Positions 25,925-34,521 of a stretch of 64,000 nt of DNA are shown piece by piece (position 1 is the stretch's first letter; each line of letters opens with the position of its first letter). The notes under the pieces were generated by a model. It was not told where the DNA came from. It did not search any database and was given only the letters and a program-made list of their open reading frames with translations. This stretch comes from Streptomyces sp. Y2F8-2 (GTDB lineage Bacteria > Actinomycetota > Actinomycetes > Streptomycetales > Streptomycetaceae): NCBI RefSeq assembly GCF_014905555.1, contig NZ_BNGS01000003.1, forward strand, positions 682,001-746,000, in the 5' to 3' direction. A program made the translations under genes and the position numbers.

Positions 25925-26866
25925 GTGACCACCTGGACCGACCACACCGCCGACCGGCCCATCTCGCTCACCGCGCCGAGCGGCATCGACCGGGCCGCCC
26001 ACCACCGGCTCGACGAGGCATGGCTCGCCGCGGCATGGAGCCACCCCTCGACGCGTTGCTTCGTGGTCTCCGGGGGCCAGGCCCTCATCGACGAGACGCC
26101 GGACGGCCGGACCGAACTGGTCATGACCCCCTCCTTCGAGGCACCGCTCACCGAGGCCCACCGCTACTTCCTGGGCACCGACGCGGACGGCGTCAGCTAC
26201 TTCGCCCTCCAGAAGGACGCACTTCCCGGCCGTATGGACCAGTCGGCGCGCCCGGCCGGCCTGCGCGAGGCCGGACTGCTGCTGTCGCCACGCGACGCGG
26301 GCCTGATGGTGCACGCGGTCGCGCTGGAGAACTGGCAGCGCCTGCACCGCTTCTGCTCACGCTGCGGCGAGCGCACGGTCATCGCGGCCGCCGGCCACAT
26401 TCGCCGCTGCCCCGCCTGCGGCGCCGAGCACTACCCGCGCACCGACCCGGCTGTGATCATGGCGGTCACTGACGACGACGACCGCATCCTGCTCGGCCGA
26501 CAGGTGCACTGGCCCGAGGGCCGCTTCTCGACCCTCGCCGGCTTCGTCGAACCGGGGGAGTCCATCGAGCAGTCGGTGCGGCGCGAGGTGTTCGAAGAGG
26601 TCGGCATCACCATCGGAGAGGTCCAGTACATCGCCAGTCAGCCCTGGCCCTTCCCGTCCAGCCTGATGCTCGGCTTCCTCGCGCACGCCACCACCACGGA
26701 CATCGACGTCGACGGGGACGAGATCCACGAGGCACGCTGGTTCTCCCGGGAGGAGCTGCGCTCCGCGTTCGAGACCGGAGAGGTCCTCCCGCCGTACGGC
26801 ATCTCCATCGCGGCCCGTCTGATCGAGCTCTGGTACGGCAAGCCCCTGCCGACCCGAAGCGTCTGA
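25925..26866 (+). CDS. nudC: NAD+ diphosphatase NudC (zinc-ribbon Nudix)
   Basis: A 313-residue protein. A zinc ribbon is formed by CSRCG near 143 and CPACGAEHYPR near 161. The Nudix box spans about 206-227 (GFVEPGESIEQSV, then RREVFEEVGI). SQPWPFPSSLM near 238 is the NudC signature that sets NAD(H) specificity. The enzyme cleaves NADH to NMNH and AMP, and in bacteria can remove NAD caps from RNA. GTG 25925 was chosen with GGAAG a few bases upstream. A methyltransferase gene follows after four bases. Confidence 0.93.
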   Translation: MTTWTDHTADRPISLTAPSGIDRAAHHRLDEAWLAAAWSHPSTRCFVVSGGQALIDETPDGRTELVMTPSFEAPLTEAHRYFLGTDADGVSYFALQKDALPGRMDQSARPAGLREAGLLLSPRDAGLMVHAVALENWQRLHRFCSRCGERTVIAAAGHIRRCPACGAEHYPRTDPAVIMAVTDDDDRILLGRQVHWPEGRFSTLAGFVEPGESIEQSVRREVFEEVGITIGEVQYIASQPWPFPSSLMLGFLAHATTTDIDVDGDEIHEARWFSREELRSAFETGEVLPPYGISIAARLIELWYGKPLPTRSV

Positions 26867-26870
26867 CCCG

Positions 26871-27494
26871 GTGCCGGCGCGCACGAACGACCCGTACTGG
26901 AACCACAACGTCCACTACCACCCCGCGGTCCTCGCCGCAGTCCCCGACGACTGCGGCACGGCTCTGGACGTGGGCTGCGGCGACGGCCTGCTCGCCCGGA
27001 AGCTCGCGTCGAGGGCGGGGTCCGTCACGGGCGTGGACCGCTCGCCGGACATGATCCGGCTGGCGCGCCGGGACGTGCCCCCGAACGTCACGTTCCTCGA
27101 AGCGGACTACCTCGATGACGCCTCGCTGCCGGAAGGCGGGTACGACTTCGTCAGCGCGGTCGCCGTCGTCCATCACGCGGCCTTCGAGGCGGCGGTGGGG
27201 CGTCTGGTGCGGCTCACGGCATCCGGCGGCCGACTGGTGATCGTCGGGCTGGCGTACAACCGGACGCCCCTGGACTGGGTGATCAGTGGCTGCGGCGTGC
27301 CGGCGAGCCGGCTTCACGCGTTGCTGCGCGGAGGCAAGCGCGGCCCGGTCGGCATGCCGATCGAGGACTCGACCATGCACTGGGGCCAGGTCCGGAAGAC
27401 CGTCCGGCAACTGCTGCCCGGTTGCCGGTTCCGACGCCGGCTCCTGTGGCGGTACACGTTGATCTGGGACAAACCACAAGAAGGCGGTTCCTGA
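26871..27494 (+). CDS. Class I SAM-dependent methyltransferase
   Basis: A 207-residue protein starting at GTG, four bases after nudC. Motif I is ALDVGCGDGLLARKLA, the acidic ribose-binding residue is in TGVDRSPDM, and the region DFVSAVAVVHHA is motif IV-like. The C-terminal part is basic (KRGPVG, CRFRRRLLWRYTL). It belongs to the UbiE/MycE-like small-molecule methyltransferases; no substrate can be named. Its stop codon lies inside the stem of the terminator at 27480-27515. Confidence 0.88.
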   Translation: MPARTNDPYWNHNVHYHPAVLAAVPDDCGTALDVGCGDGLLARKLASRAGSVTGVDRSPDMIRLARRDVPPNVTFLEADYLDDASLPEGGYDFVSAVAVVHHAAFEAAVGRLVRLTASGGRLVIVGLAYNRTPLDWVISGCGVPASRLHALLRGGKRGPVGMPIEDSTMHWGQVRKTVRQLLPGCRFRRRLLWRYTLIWDKPQEGGS

Positions 27495-27515
27495 GCCATC
27501 TCAGGAGCCGCCTTC
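27480..27515. terminator. Bidirectional terminator between methyltransferase and mycoredoxin
   Basis: A 16-bp stem with one mismatch (GAAGGCGGTTCCTGAG against CTCAGGAGCCGCCTTC) and a 4-base loop. It includes the stop codon of the methyltransferase and serves both converging genes. Confidence 0.85.
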
Positions 27516-27542
27516 CGCGCAGGGGGCGAGACCCTGCGGCCG

Positions 27543-27785
27543 TTATGCGCCGATCTTCTGCTTGACCTGCGCCAGCGACGGGTTGGTCAGCGTCGTGCCG
27601 TCCGGGAACAGCACGGTCGGGACCGTCTGGTTTCCCCCATTCGCCTTCTCCACGAACGCGGCCGACTCCGGGTCCTGCTCGATGTTGATCTCGTCGTACA
27701 CGATGCCCTCACGGTCCAGCTGGCTCTTCAGCCGACGGCAGTAGCCGCACCACGAGGTGCTGTACATCGTCACAGTGCCCGACAT
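27543..27785 (-). CDS. mrx1: Mycoredoxin (glutaredoxin-like, Mrx1 type)
   Basis: An 80-residue thioredoxin-fold protein with redox motif C13-G-Y-C16 (TSWCGYCRRLK) and cis-Pro loop QTVPTV. In actinobacteria such proteins use mycothiol instead of glutathione to reduce S-mycothiolated proteins. Upstream lies a perfect SigR-type promoter (see 27833-27858), which makes this gene a member of the thiol-stress regulon whose master genes sigR-rsrA are also in this window. A shared terminator lies downstream. Confidence 0.93.
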   Translation of the reverse strand: MSGTVTMYSTSWCGYCRRLKSQLDREGIVYDEINIEQDPESAAFVEKANGGNQTVPTVLFPDGTTLTNPSLAQVKQKIGA

Positions 27786-27832
27786 GTCGGTTGCGCTCCT
27801 TTACGGCTAGGGTGCGTGGTCGCTGAGGAGGC

Positions 27833-27858
27833 AACGTTCGTGAAGGTTCCGCCATTCC
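27833..27858 (-). promoter_or_regulatory. SigR-type promoter of mycoredoxin
   Basis: On the minus strand GGGAAT, then exactly 18 bases after GGAAT, then GTT. This is the published SigR consensus GGAAT-N18-GTT. GGAAT occupies 27858-27854 and GTT 27835-27833, about 48 bases before the ATG. Confidence 0.88.
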
Positions 27859-27996
27859 CAGCCCGCGCCGACGTCCGCACCGATGTGACGGCCGTCGCCG
27901 GGTGTGATGGCTGTCGTGGTCGTACTAGTACGACTACGACCGTCCCCCTGTGGACAACCGCCGCACCCGCCTCCGCCGACCTGGCAGCATGGCGGG

Positions 27997-30231
27997 GTGA
28001 CAGCAGCAAGGCATTCCACCCTCTTCTCCCGGGTTCCCGGCAGTTCCCCGCACTCGGCTCCGCCGAGCGGGGCGGACGCCGTGCTCGAGGGGCTCGACCC
28101 CGAGCAGCGCGAGGTGGCGACCGCCCTGCACGGCCCGGTGTGCGTGCTGGCCGGGGCCGGTACCGGTAAGACGCGGGCCATCACCCACCGCATCGCCTAC
28201 GGGGTCAGGGCCGGCATCCTCCAGCCCTCCAGCGTGCTCGCTGTCACGTTCACCAACCGTGCCGCGGGCGAGATGCGCGGGCGCCTCCGCCAGCTCGGTG
28301 CCGCCGGAGTCCAGGCCCGCACCTTCCACTCCGCCGCCCTGCGCCAGCTCCAGTACTTCTGGCCGAAAGCGATCGGCGGCAGGCTTCCGAAGATCGTCGA
28401 CCGCAAGGTCCAGATCGTCGCGGACGCGGCCGCCGCCTGCCGCATCCGACTCGACCGCAACGAGCTACGGGACGTCACGGCCGAGATCGAATGGTCCAAG
28501 GTCACCCAGACCGTCCCCGCCGACTACGCCGCCGCAGCCGCCAAGACCGGCCGTGAAGCGCCCCGCGACCCCGCCGAGATCGCCCAGCTCTACGCCGCCT
28601 ACGAAGACCTCAAGCGGGAGCGCGGCGTCATCGACTTCGAGGACGTCCTCCTCCTCACCGTCGGCATCCTCCAGGACCGGCACGACATCGCGGAGGAGGT
28701 CCGTGCCCAGTACCAGCACTTCGTCGTCGACGAGTACCAGGACGTGAGCCCCCTGCAGCAGCGTCTGCTGGAGTTGTGGCTCGGCGACCGCGACAACCTG
28801 TGCGTGGTCGGCGACGCCAGCCAGACGATCTACTCCTTCACCGGCGCCACGCCCGACCACCTGCTCGACTTCCGTATCCGCCACCCAGGAGCCACGGTCG
28901 TCAAGCTGATCCGGGACTACCGCTCCACCCCGCAGGTCGTCCACCTCGCCAACGGCCTGCTCGCCCAGGCCCGGGGCCGCGCCGCCGAGCACCGCCTCGA
29001 ACTGGTCTCGCAGCGTGACCCCGGCCCCGAGCCCGTCTACACCGAGTACGCCGACGAGCCCGCCGAGGCGGAGGGCGCCGCCCGCCGCATCCGCGACCTG
29101 CTCGCCGACGGTGTGCCCGCGTCCGAGATCGCCATCCTGTTCCGCACCAATTCCCAGTCCGAGATCTACGAACAAGCCCTCGCGGACGCCGGAGTGCCCT
29201 ATCAGCTCCGTGGCGCCGAACGGTTCTTCGACCGCCCCGAGGTGCGCAAGGCCGGCGTCGCCCTGCGCGGCGCCGCCCGCTTCGGCGCGAACGACTCCCT
29301 CCTCGACGACGCCGTCGACCTGCCCTCCCAGGTGCGTGCCGTCCTTGCGGGCGAAGGGTGGACGTCCGTGCCGCCCGCGGGCTCCGGAGCCGTCAGAGAG
29401 CGGTGGGAGTCGCTGGCCGCGCTCGTGAATCTGGCCCAGGACTTCGCCGCGGCCAAACCCGACGCCACCCTCGGCGACCTGGTGGCGGAACTCGACGAAC
29501 GGGCGAACGCCCAGCACGCCCCGACCGTGCAGGGCGTCACCCTCGCCTCCCTGCACTCCGCCAAGGGGCTGGAGTGGGACGCCGTCTTCGTCGTCGGGGT
29601 CGCCGAGGGCATGATGCCCATCACCTACGCGAGGACCGACGAGCAGATCGAGGAGGAGCGACGCCTCCTCTACGTCGGCGTCACCCGGGCGAGGGAACGC
29701 CTGCACGTCTCCTGGTCCCTGTCCCGCTCACCGGGTGGCCGCCCGGTCCGACGGCCGAGCCGCTTCCTCGACGGACTGCGTCCCGGCTCCTCCGCCACCA
29801 CCGGCCGTACCTCCACCGGGGGCACCGGAGGCATCGAACGGGGCGTCAGCGCCTTCAGCGCGGCCGCCACGGCCCTCACCCCACGCCGTACCAGCAGAAC
29901 TCCGGCCCGCTGCCGGGTCTGCGGGCGCACGCTGTCCGACGCGGGGGAGATGAAGCTGATGCGGTGTGACGACTGCCCCTCCGACATGGACGAGGGCCTG
30001 TACGAACGGCTGCGTGAGTGGCGGGCGCTGCAGGCGCAGCGCAGTGGGCAGCCCGCGTTCTGCGTCTTCACCGACCGAACGCTGATCGCGATCGCCGAGG
30101 CCGTGCCCGCCGATGAACGTGAACTGGCCCGCATCCCGGGGGTCGGAGCGCGCAAACTGGGCCGCTACGGAGCCGATGTTCTGGCCATCTGCGCAGGTCG
30201 CGATGTCGGGGAACAGGACAACGGTGACTGA
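27997..30231 (+). CDS. uvrD2: UvrD2-type ATP-dependent DNA helicase with HRDC domain
   Basis: A 744-residue SF1A helicase. Walker A is LAGAGTGKTRAI near 52; motif II VDEYQDVSP near 244; later motifs include LHSAKGLEWDAVFVVG and YVGVTRARERLHVSW. Uniquely for UvrD2 the tail carries a tetracysteine region (CRVCGRTLS, then RCDDC, about 639-660) and a C-terminal HRDC domain (REWRALQAQRSGQPAFCVF, then IPGVGARKLGRYGADVL). In mycobacteria UvrD2 is essential. GTG 27997 was chosen because sequence before it is low-complexity. It is divergent from mycoredoxin. Confidence 0.92.
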   Translation: MTAARHSTLFSRVPGSSPHSAPPSGADAVLEGLDPEQREVATALHGPVCVLAGAGTGKTRAITHRIAYGVRAGILQPSSVLAVTFTNRAAGEMRGRLRQLGAAGVQARTFHSAALRQLQYFWPKAIGGRLPKIVDRKVQIVADAAAACRIRLDRNELRDVTAEIEWSKVTQTVPADYAAAAAKTGREAPRDPAEIAQLYAAYEDLKRERGVIDFEDVLLLTVGILQDRHDIAEEVRAQYQHFVVDEYQDVSPLQQRLLELWLGDRDNLCVVGDASQTIYSFTGATPDHLLDFRIRHPGATVVKLIRDYRSTPQVVHLANGLLAQARGRAAEHRLELVSQRDPGPEPVYTEYADEPAEAEGAARRIRDLLADGVPASEIAILFRTNSQSEIYEQALADAGVPYQLRGAERFFDRPEVRKAGVALRGAARFGANDSLLDDAVDLPSQVRAVLAGEGWTSVPPAGSGAVRERWESLAALVNLAQDFAAAKPDATLGDLVAELDERANAQHAPTVQGVTLASLHSAKGLEWDAVFVVGVAEGMMPITYARTDEQIEEERRLLYVGVTRARERLHVSWSLSRSPGGRPVRRPSRFLDGLRPGSSATTGRTSTGGTGGIERGVSAFSAAATALTPRRTSRTPARCRVCGRTLSDAGEMKLMRCDDCPSDMDEGLYERLREWRALQAQRSGQPAFCVFTDRTLIAIAEAVPADERELARIPGVGARKLGRYGADVLAICAGRDVGEQDNGD

Positions 30232-30244
30232 GACCAACTCGTCG

Positions 30245-30284
30245 AAAAAATAGTTTGCGCATGCCCCGGCGATCCCCATAGGTT
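30245..30284 (+). promoter_or_regulatory. WhiB7/WblC-type promoter of the wblC transcript
   Basis: TTGCGC (30255-30260) and TAGGTT (30279-30284) are separated by 18 bases. Immediately upstream of the -35 is AAAAAATAG (30245-30253), an A/T run that is striking in this GC-rich genome. WhiB7 proteins with an AT-hook activate promoters having exactly such an A/T-rich element just upstream of the -35. Autoactivation of wblC is therefore likely. Confidence 0.78.
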
Positions 30285-30396
30285 CTTAGCCACGGGGACA
30301 GCGGCCTTCTCGGAGGCCCTGATTCCGTGTTGTACTTGCATATCCGTCGGACTGGCTCACCCCAGTCCCCCAAGACGCCGAGAGGAGGCGATTGAA

Positions 30397-30717
30397 GTGA
30401 TCAGCATCAACACCAGCTCCACCAGCACCGCCAAACTGACCGATCGCTCGGTCGTCTCCACGTGCATGCTCGGCGCCTCCGACCTGGGCACCGGTCTGTC
30501 CGGCATTCGTGCCGTGCGTCCGGCGTCCTCCCTGTCTCTCGCGGTTCTTCCCATCCGCGAGCGCAATGAGCGACCGACCAAGGCACTGGAAGCAGTAGTG
30601 GCACAGGCCCAGGCCTATGCCTTTGCGGCGGCCGGTGCCGGATTCCGGAAGCAGACGACGCAGCACCACCTGATGTGGGCCTTCCGTGGGCCAGAACCCT
30701 GGAGTGATCCAGCCTGA
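30397..30717 (+). CDS. Upstream ORF in the wblC leader (106 codons)
   Basis: Starts at GTG with AGAGGAGG about ten bases upstream, a strong ribosome site, within the roughly 600-nt leader between the wblC promoter and wblC. The protein (MISINTSSTSTAKLTDRSVV...) has no recognised domain. Its stop TGA (30715-30717) lies inside the first of two consecutive hairpins, directly before the attenuator terminator. This geometry suggests that translation of the ORF governs transcription of wblC, as described for mycobacterial whiB7 and, as I recall, Streptomyces wblC. It may also be a real small protein. Confidence 0.7.
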   Translation: MISINTSSTSTAKLTDRSVVSTCMLGASDLGTGLSGIRAVRPASSLSLAVLPIRERNERPTKALEAVVAQAQAYAFAAAGAGFRKQTTQHHLMWAFRGPEPWSDPA

Positions 30718-30783
30718 TCGATGATCAGGCCGGCGCCTTCAGGGCCGCGGAACCCCATCCGGGATCCGCGGCCCTTCTGTTTT
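30712..30783 (+). terminator. Attenuator: two hairpins and intrinsic terminator in the wblC leader
   Basis: Hairpin 1: GCCTGATC (30712-30719) with GATCAGGC (30723-30730). Hairpin 2: GGGCCGCGGA (30742-30751) with TCCGCGGCCC (30765-30774), followed at once by TTCTGTTTT (30775-30783). A true U-rich terminator is rare in this genome and here stands 109 bases before the wblC start, so it should stop transcription unless read-through is allowed. Confidence 0.85.
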
Positions 30784-30891
30784 CCCCGAACGGGGACGGC
30801 GGAGCGAAGGGGCCTCGGGACAAGAAAAGACCCGGTACCAGCCGCCACCCGGTCCGATCGGACCGGAACGACCAGACGAGGAAGACGAACC

Positions 30892-31260
30892 GTGCAACTC
30901 GAAGCGCACGCCCCGTCCGTACCGCCTTCCGAAACGATCCCCCCGCCCGGCCTCACGGAGGACTCCACCTTGACCCCGCTCACCGCGCTGACCGCGCTCG
31001 ACGACGCCATCGAGAACCTCGGCGTACCCGTCCCGTGCCGCTCGTACGACCCTGAGGTCTTCTTCGCCGAGTCGCCGGCCGACGTCGAGTACGCCAAGTC
31101 CCTCTGCCGTACCTGCCCGCTGATCGAGGCCTGCCTCGCCGGCGCCAAGGAGCGGCGTGAGCCCTGGGGCGTCTGGGGTGGCGAGCTCTTCGTCCAGGGT
31201 GTCGTCGTCGCCCGGAAGCGGCCGCGTGGCCGCCCGCGCAAGAACCCGGTCACGGCATGA
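30892..31260 (+). CDS. wblC: WhiB-like transcription factor WblC (WhiB7 orthologue)
   Basis: A 122-residue protein from GTG 30892 with GAGGAAG upstream. Four iron-sulfur ligands are C49, C72, C75 and C81 (CRTC pair), followed by the turn EPWGVWGGELF. The C-terminal tail RKRPRGRPRKNP contains the RGRPRK AT-hook that marks WhiB7/WblC. It works with the housekeeping sigma factor to induce intrinsic resistance to ribosome-targeting antibiotics. The promoter at 30245-30284 and the attenuator at 30712-30783 suggest autoactivation plus translation-sensing control. Its stop overlaps the next start (ATGA). Confidence 0.95.
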   Translation: MQLEAHAPSVPPSETIPPPGLTEDSTLTPLTALTALDDAIENLGVPVPCRSYDPEVFFAESPADVEYAKSLCRTCPLIEACLAGAKERREPWGVWGGELFVQGVVVARKRPRGRPRKNPVTA

Positions 31261-31580
31261 ACACCACAGGAACGATCGACCGCCCCCTCACGCACGACCC
31301 CAAGAAGCAGGCCCCGATGAAGCCGTCCACGAGTGAGCCCATGGGCTCCGCGATCCCAGACGTCACCACCACCGGCGCGAACGACTCGCGTCAGAACAGG
31401 ACCCGAGAGATGCAACTCATCCCAGAAGCCCTGGCTCGTGCGCATATGCACGAGCGGCTGCGCGAGGCCGAGCGGGAACGCCAGGCGGTGCGTCTGGCGG
31501 TGGCCCGCCGGATGCAGCGCCGCGCCGAGCGCGCCTCGCTGCGCGCCCGCCGAGCGCTCGCCATGGCCGTGATGCAGTAG
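31257..31580 (+). CDS. Hypothetical protein coupled to wblC
   Basis: A 107-residue protein whose ATG overlaps the wblC stop (ATGA at 31257-31260). The first half is Thr/Pro/Asn-rich; the second half (MQLIPEALARAHMHERLREA, then RRMQRRAERASLRARRALAM) is a long Arg-rich helix. An internal ATG at 31410 with GAGAG upstream is an alternative start giving 56 residues. No function is known. Coupling suggests co-expression with wblC, perhaps at the ribosome or on RNA in view of the charge. Confidence 0.7.
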   Translation: MNTTGTIDRPLTHDPKKQAPMKPSTSEPMGSAIPDVTTTGANDSRQNRTREMQLIPEALARAHMHERLREAERERQAVRLAVARRMQRRAERASLRARRALAMAVMQ

Positions 31581-31609
31581 CCGACCGCCGTCGGCACCAG
31601 GAGAACCAC

Positions 31610-31640
31610 GCAGGGGCCGGCCCGAGGGGTCGGCCCCTGC
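31610..31640. terminator. Terminator after the wblC operon
   Basis: GCAGGGGCCG (31610-31619) pairs with CGGCCCCTGC (31631-31640) around an 11-base loop. It lies between the converging wblC operon and the AarF-like gene. Confidence 0.8.
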
Positions 31641-31709
31641 GGCACGTTGGGAGAGCCGGGCCGAACCGGTTACCCGGGGGCAGCCCGGCCCATAGCCGGC
31701 CCAGGCCGG

Positions 31710-33083
31710 TCAGGCTTCCGCCGCCGGCTCCTCCTCCGTTGCCTCCTCCGGCAGGAAGCCCGGCAGCCACTCCTCCAGTTCGTCACGCAGGCGGACCGTC
31801 GCGCCCAGCTGGCACAGCACGCCGATCGTGCTCAGGGTCACCCGGTGGATGAGGAGGTAGGCCGGAGGAAGGTTGAGCTGCTTGCCCAACTGGTGGGCGG
31901 GTGAGCGCGGGTCGGCGATACGGGCCGCCTGGCTGCGCATCCAGCCGCGGGTGAAGGTGAATTCGTCCGCCTGCGCCGGTTCGATGATCGGGAGGAGGTA
32001 GTCGAGGACCGCGGCCGGGTCGAGTGCGATGGACTCCTTGACGAAGCCCTCCTCGCAGAGCAGTTCGTAGACCGACTGGGCGTCGCCTTCCAGGGTCATG
32101 CGCAGGGAGTGCCCGATCGGGGTGGGCAGGCCGCCCGGCAGGCGGTCGACCGTGCCGAAGTCCAGGACGCCGAGGCGCCAGCCGTCCTCCCCGTCACCGC
32201 GGCGGGGGCCGGGCAGGAGACGGAAGTTGCCCGGATGCGGGTCCGCGTGGAGCAGGCCCGTACGGGCCGGGCCGGAGAAGAGGAAGCGGGCCAGCAACTG
32301 CCCGGCGCGGTCCCGCTGCTCCGGGGTGCCGTCGGAGATCACCTCGGACAGCGGTATGCCGTCGATCCACTCGGTCACCAGGACCTGCTCGCACTGGTGC
32401 ACCACCGCCGGCACCGTGACGTCGGGGTCGCCCGCGAACTCTTCCGCGTGGGCCCGCTGTGCCTGCGCCTCCAGCCCGTAGTCCAGCTCCTCCGAAACCC
32501 GGTCGCGCAGCTCCGCGATCAGCGGCTTGATGTCCATGCCCGGGATCAGAGGGCCCAGCAGACGGGCGAAACGGCTGAGTTGGTTCAGGTCGGAGAGCAG
32601 GGCGTCGCCCGCGCCCGGGTACTGGACCTTGACCGCGACCTCACGGCCGTCGTGCCACACCCCGCGGTGCACCTGCCCGATCGAGGCCGCCGCAGACGGC
32701 TTGTCCTCGAATTCCAGGAACAGTTCCTGCCAGTCCGCGCCGAGCCTCTCCTCGAGGACCCCGTGCACCGTGCGGGTCGGCATCGGCGGGGCCGCCTCCT
32801 GAAGCTTGGTGAGGGCCGCGCGGTAGGGGCCGGCGACCTCTTCGGGGAGCGCCGACTCGAAGACGGACAGGGCCTGCCCGAACTTCATCGCGCCGCCCTT
32901 GAGCTCACCGAGCACCTTGAACAGTTGTTCGGCTGTGCGCTGTTGGAGTTCGCGGCCGACCATCTCCGCGGACTCGCCGACGATCCGTTTGCCGAGTCCC
33001 CAGGTCGCCCGCCCGGCGAAGCCGAGCGGGAGTGCGGCGAGCTTGGCGGTCCGGGTGACCGCCTTCCGGGGAAGATCAGACAT
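31710..33083 (-). CDS. ABC1/AarF/UbiB-family atypical kinase
   Basis: A 457-residue protein; ATG 33083 has GGAGGGC upstream. Family marks are the KxGQ motif (GAMKFGQALS), the Ala-rich loop replacing the P-loop (KPSAAASIGQVHRG), VAVKVQYPG with the ATP-binding Lys, HADPHPGN in the catalytic loop, and LDFGTVDRL. UbiB-like kinases support prenyl-lipid or quinone synthesis in other organisms; in actinobacteria the role is unclear. The upstream ThiF-like gene overlaps it by eight bases, so the pair is one operon. Confidence 0.9.
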   Translation of the reverse strand: MSDLPRKAVTRTAKLAALPLGFAGRATWGLGKRIVGESAEMVGRELQQRTAEQLFKVLGELKGGAMKFGQALSVFESALPEEVAGPYRAALTKLQEAAPPMPTRTVHGVLEERLGADWQELFLEFEDKPSAAASIGQVHRGVWHDGREVAVKVQYPGAGDALLSDLNQLSRFARLLGPLIPGMDIKPLIAELRDRVSEELDYGLEAQAQRAHAEEFAGDPDVTVPAVVHQCEQVLVTEWIDGIPLSEVISDGTPEQRDRAGQLLARFLFSGPARTGLLHADPHPGNFRLLPGPRRGDGEDGWRLGVLDFGTVDRLPGGLPTPIGHSLRMTLEGDAQSVYELLCEEGFVKESIALDPAAVLDYLLPIIEPAQADEFTFTRGWMRSQAARIADPRSPAHQLGKQLNLPPAYLLIHRVTLSTIGVLCQLGATVRLRDELEEWLPGFLPEEATEEEPAAEA

Positions 33084-34299
33084 GCGCCCTCCAAGTCCCA
33101 GACAGCCGTGCCGCGTGTGCCTTGCGGGAGAGGTTCCTCGACGGCCGTTGCTCCGCCATTGTCTCGCGCGGATCCTCCTCCTCGGAGGTGTGTCCTTCCT
33201 TACCTCTCTCCGCCGCGCCGCACCCGCATGCGGGATGCGCCCACACCGGCCGAGCGTGCCAGTCGAACCGGGGCACGGACGCCTCCCAGCGTGCGCCCGA
33301 ACTAGCGGGCTCGGAGCCGTCCAGGAAGGCGAGCGCATGCCCGGCGGCGACTCCCGCGACGGCGGTCGCCAACGCCAGGTCGCACGCCTGAACCTGGGGC
33401 GGGCGCCCCGAGCGCCACTGGGCGACCAGACGTGGCCAGGTCTCGTCCCGGTCGGCGCGCGCCCGGTCGAGGCAGCCGGCGCAGCTCGTCTCGCCCGGCA
33501 GGACGAAGGGGCCGACGATGCCCGTGCCTTCCGCGACACCCGCGAACAGATGGGGTGTTCCCGAGGTGATCAGCGGTTCGGCGCTGAGCGGGTCGGGAGC
33601 GTGCACTTCGACGCCGTCACGCGGGGCGAGGATCACCAGCGAGAAGCCGGGATCCGGGTCGTCGTGGAGAGAGCGGCGCGCGGCGTGTGCCCGTCGCGGG
33701 GGCCGGTCGGGAGCGGCCGCGCGGACGGCGCGGCGTGCTGCCTCCTCTCTGCGCTCACCGATCGCGTCCGCCGGCAGGCCACCCGGGGCCACGTCCCACG
33801 GCTCGACGCAGCCCGTGTCGCGGACGTCGATCTCGCCGACGCCGGCGCCCGCGAGGAGTGAGGCGAGGAGGACGCCCACACGGCCGGCGCCGCGGACCTG
33901 GACGCGGAGGGAGCGGCGGGCGGCCAGACGCCGGACGGCCTCTCCGGGTGAGCGGGTGACCAGGGACAGGGATGCCAGATCGGCACGGAGGCGATCGAGA
34001 ACGGTCGCCTTGCCGCGGATGGTGTCGGCCTGCGGGCCACCGCCGGTGGCGTCGTCGAGCAGGCCCGCGCCCGACAGGTTGCCCACGAGCGCGTCGACGT
34101 GTCCGTCCGGCAGGCCCATGCGGCGGGCCTCCTCGCGGAGCAGCGGCAGCCCGCGGGTGCCGTCGAGCAGGGTGAGGAAGCTGCCCGTCGCGGTGTCCAC
34201 CGGGCCCAGCACCATCGCGTGCGCGGGTGCCATCCCGAACTGGACGGTGTTCAGATCGCGCCAGCCGCGCCGCAGCGCGGGCTTCACCATCGGATGCAT
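33076..34299 (-). CDS. ThiF/MoeB/HesA-type adenylyltransferase-like protein
   Basis: A 407-residue protein. The middle contains a Rossmann nucleotide site (VRGAGRVGVLLASLLAGAGV, then DVRDTGCVEPWDV), as in E1-like enzymes that adenylate the C-terminus of small proteins. A later CAGC and a HPACGCG may bind zinc. The usual catalytic Arg finger and crossover Cys are not obvious, so it could be a degenerate or specialised member. The C-terminal 40 residues are charged. It overlaps the AarF-like gene by eight bases. No peptide or ubiquitin-like partner gene is seen nearby. Confidence 0.78.
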   Translation of the reverse strand: MHPMVKPALRRGWRDLNTVQFGMAPAHAMVLGPVDTATGSFLTLLDGTRGLPLLREEARRMGLPDGHVDALVGNLSGAGLLDDATGGGPQADTIRGKATVLDRLRADLASLSLVTRSPGEAVRRLAARRSLRVQVRGAGRVGVLLASLLAGAGVGEIDVRDTGCVEPWDVAPGGLPADAIGERREEAARRAVRAAAPDRPPRRAHAARRSLHDDPDPGFSLVILAPRDGVEVHAPDPLSAEPLITSGTPHLFAGVAEGTGIVGPFVLPGETSCAGCLDRARADRDETWPRLVAQWRSGRPPQVQACDLALATAVAGVAAGHALAFLDGSEPASSGARWEASVPRFDWHARPVWAHPACGCGAAERGKEGHTSEEEDPRETMAEQRPSRNLSRKAHAARLSGTWRAHV

Positions 34300-34521
34300 G
34301 ACCGGCCCCCGTAGTCCGTAATGCGTCAGTAAGTCGTCCTATGACGGCGGATGTGTCGGTCCGTCGACGCATGCCAGCATGCCTGGACGCAGCGGGAGCG
34401 TGCCGAAAGTTGTCCACAGGCTGAGGCGTTCGTCATACGAATCAAGTGTGCGGGGTGGGGATCAGCGCGGAACCGCGCCGGAGGCGGGACTTCCCTCGTG
34501 TGCAGCGGGTAACGTCGGGGC

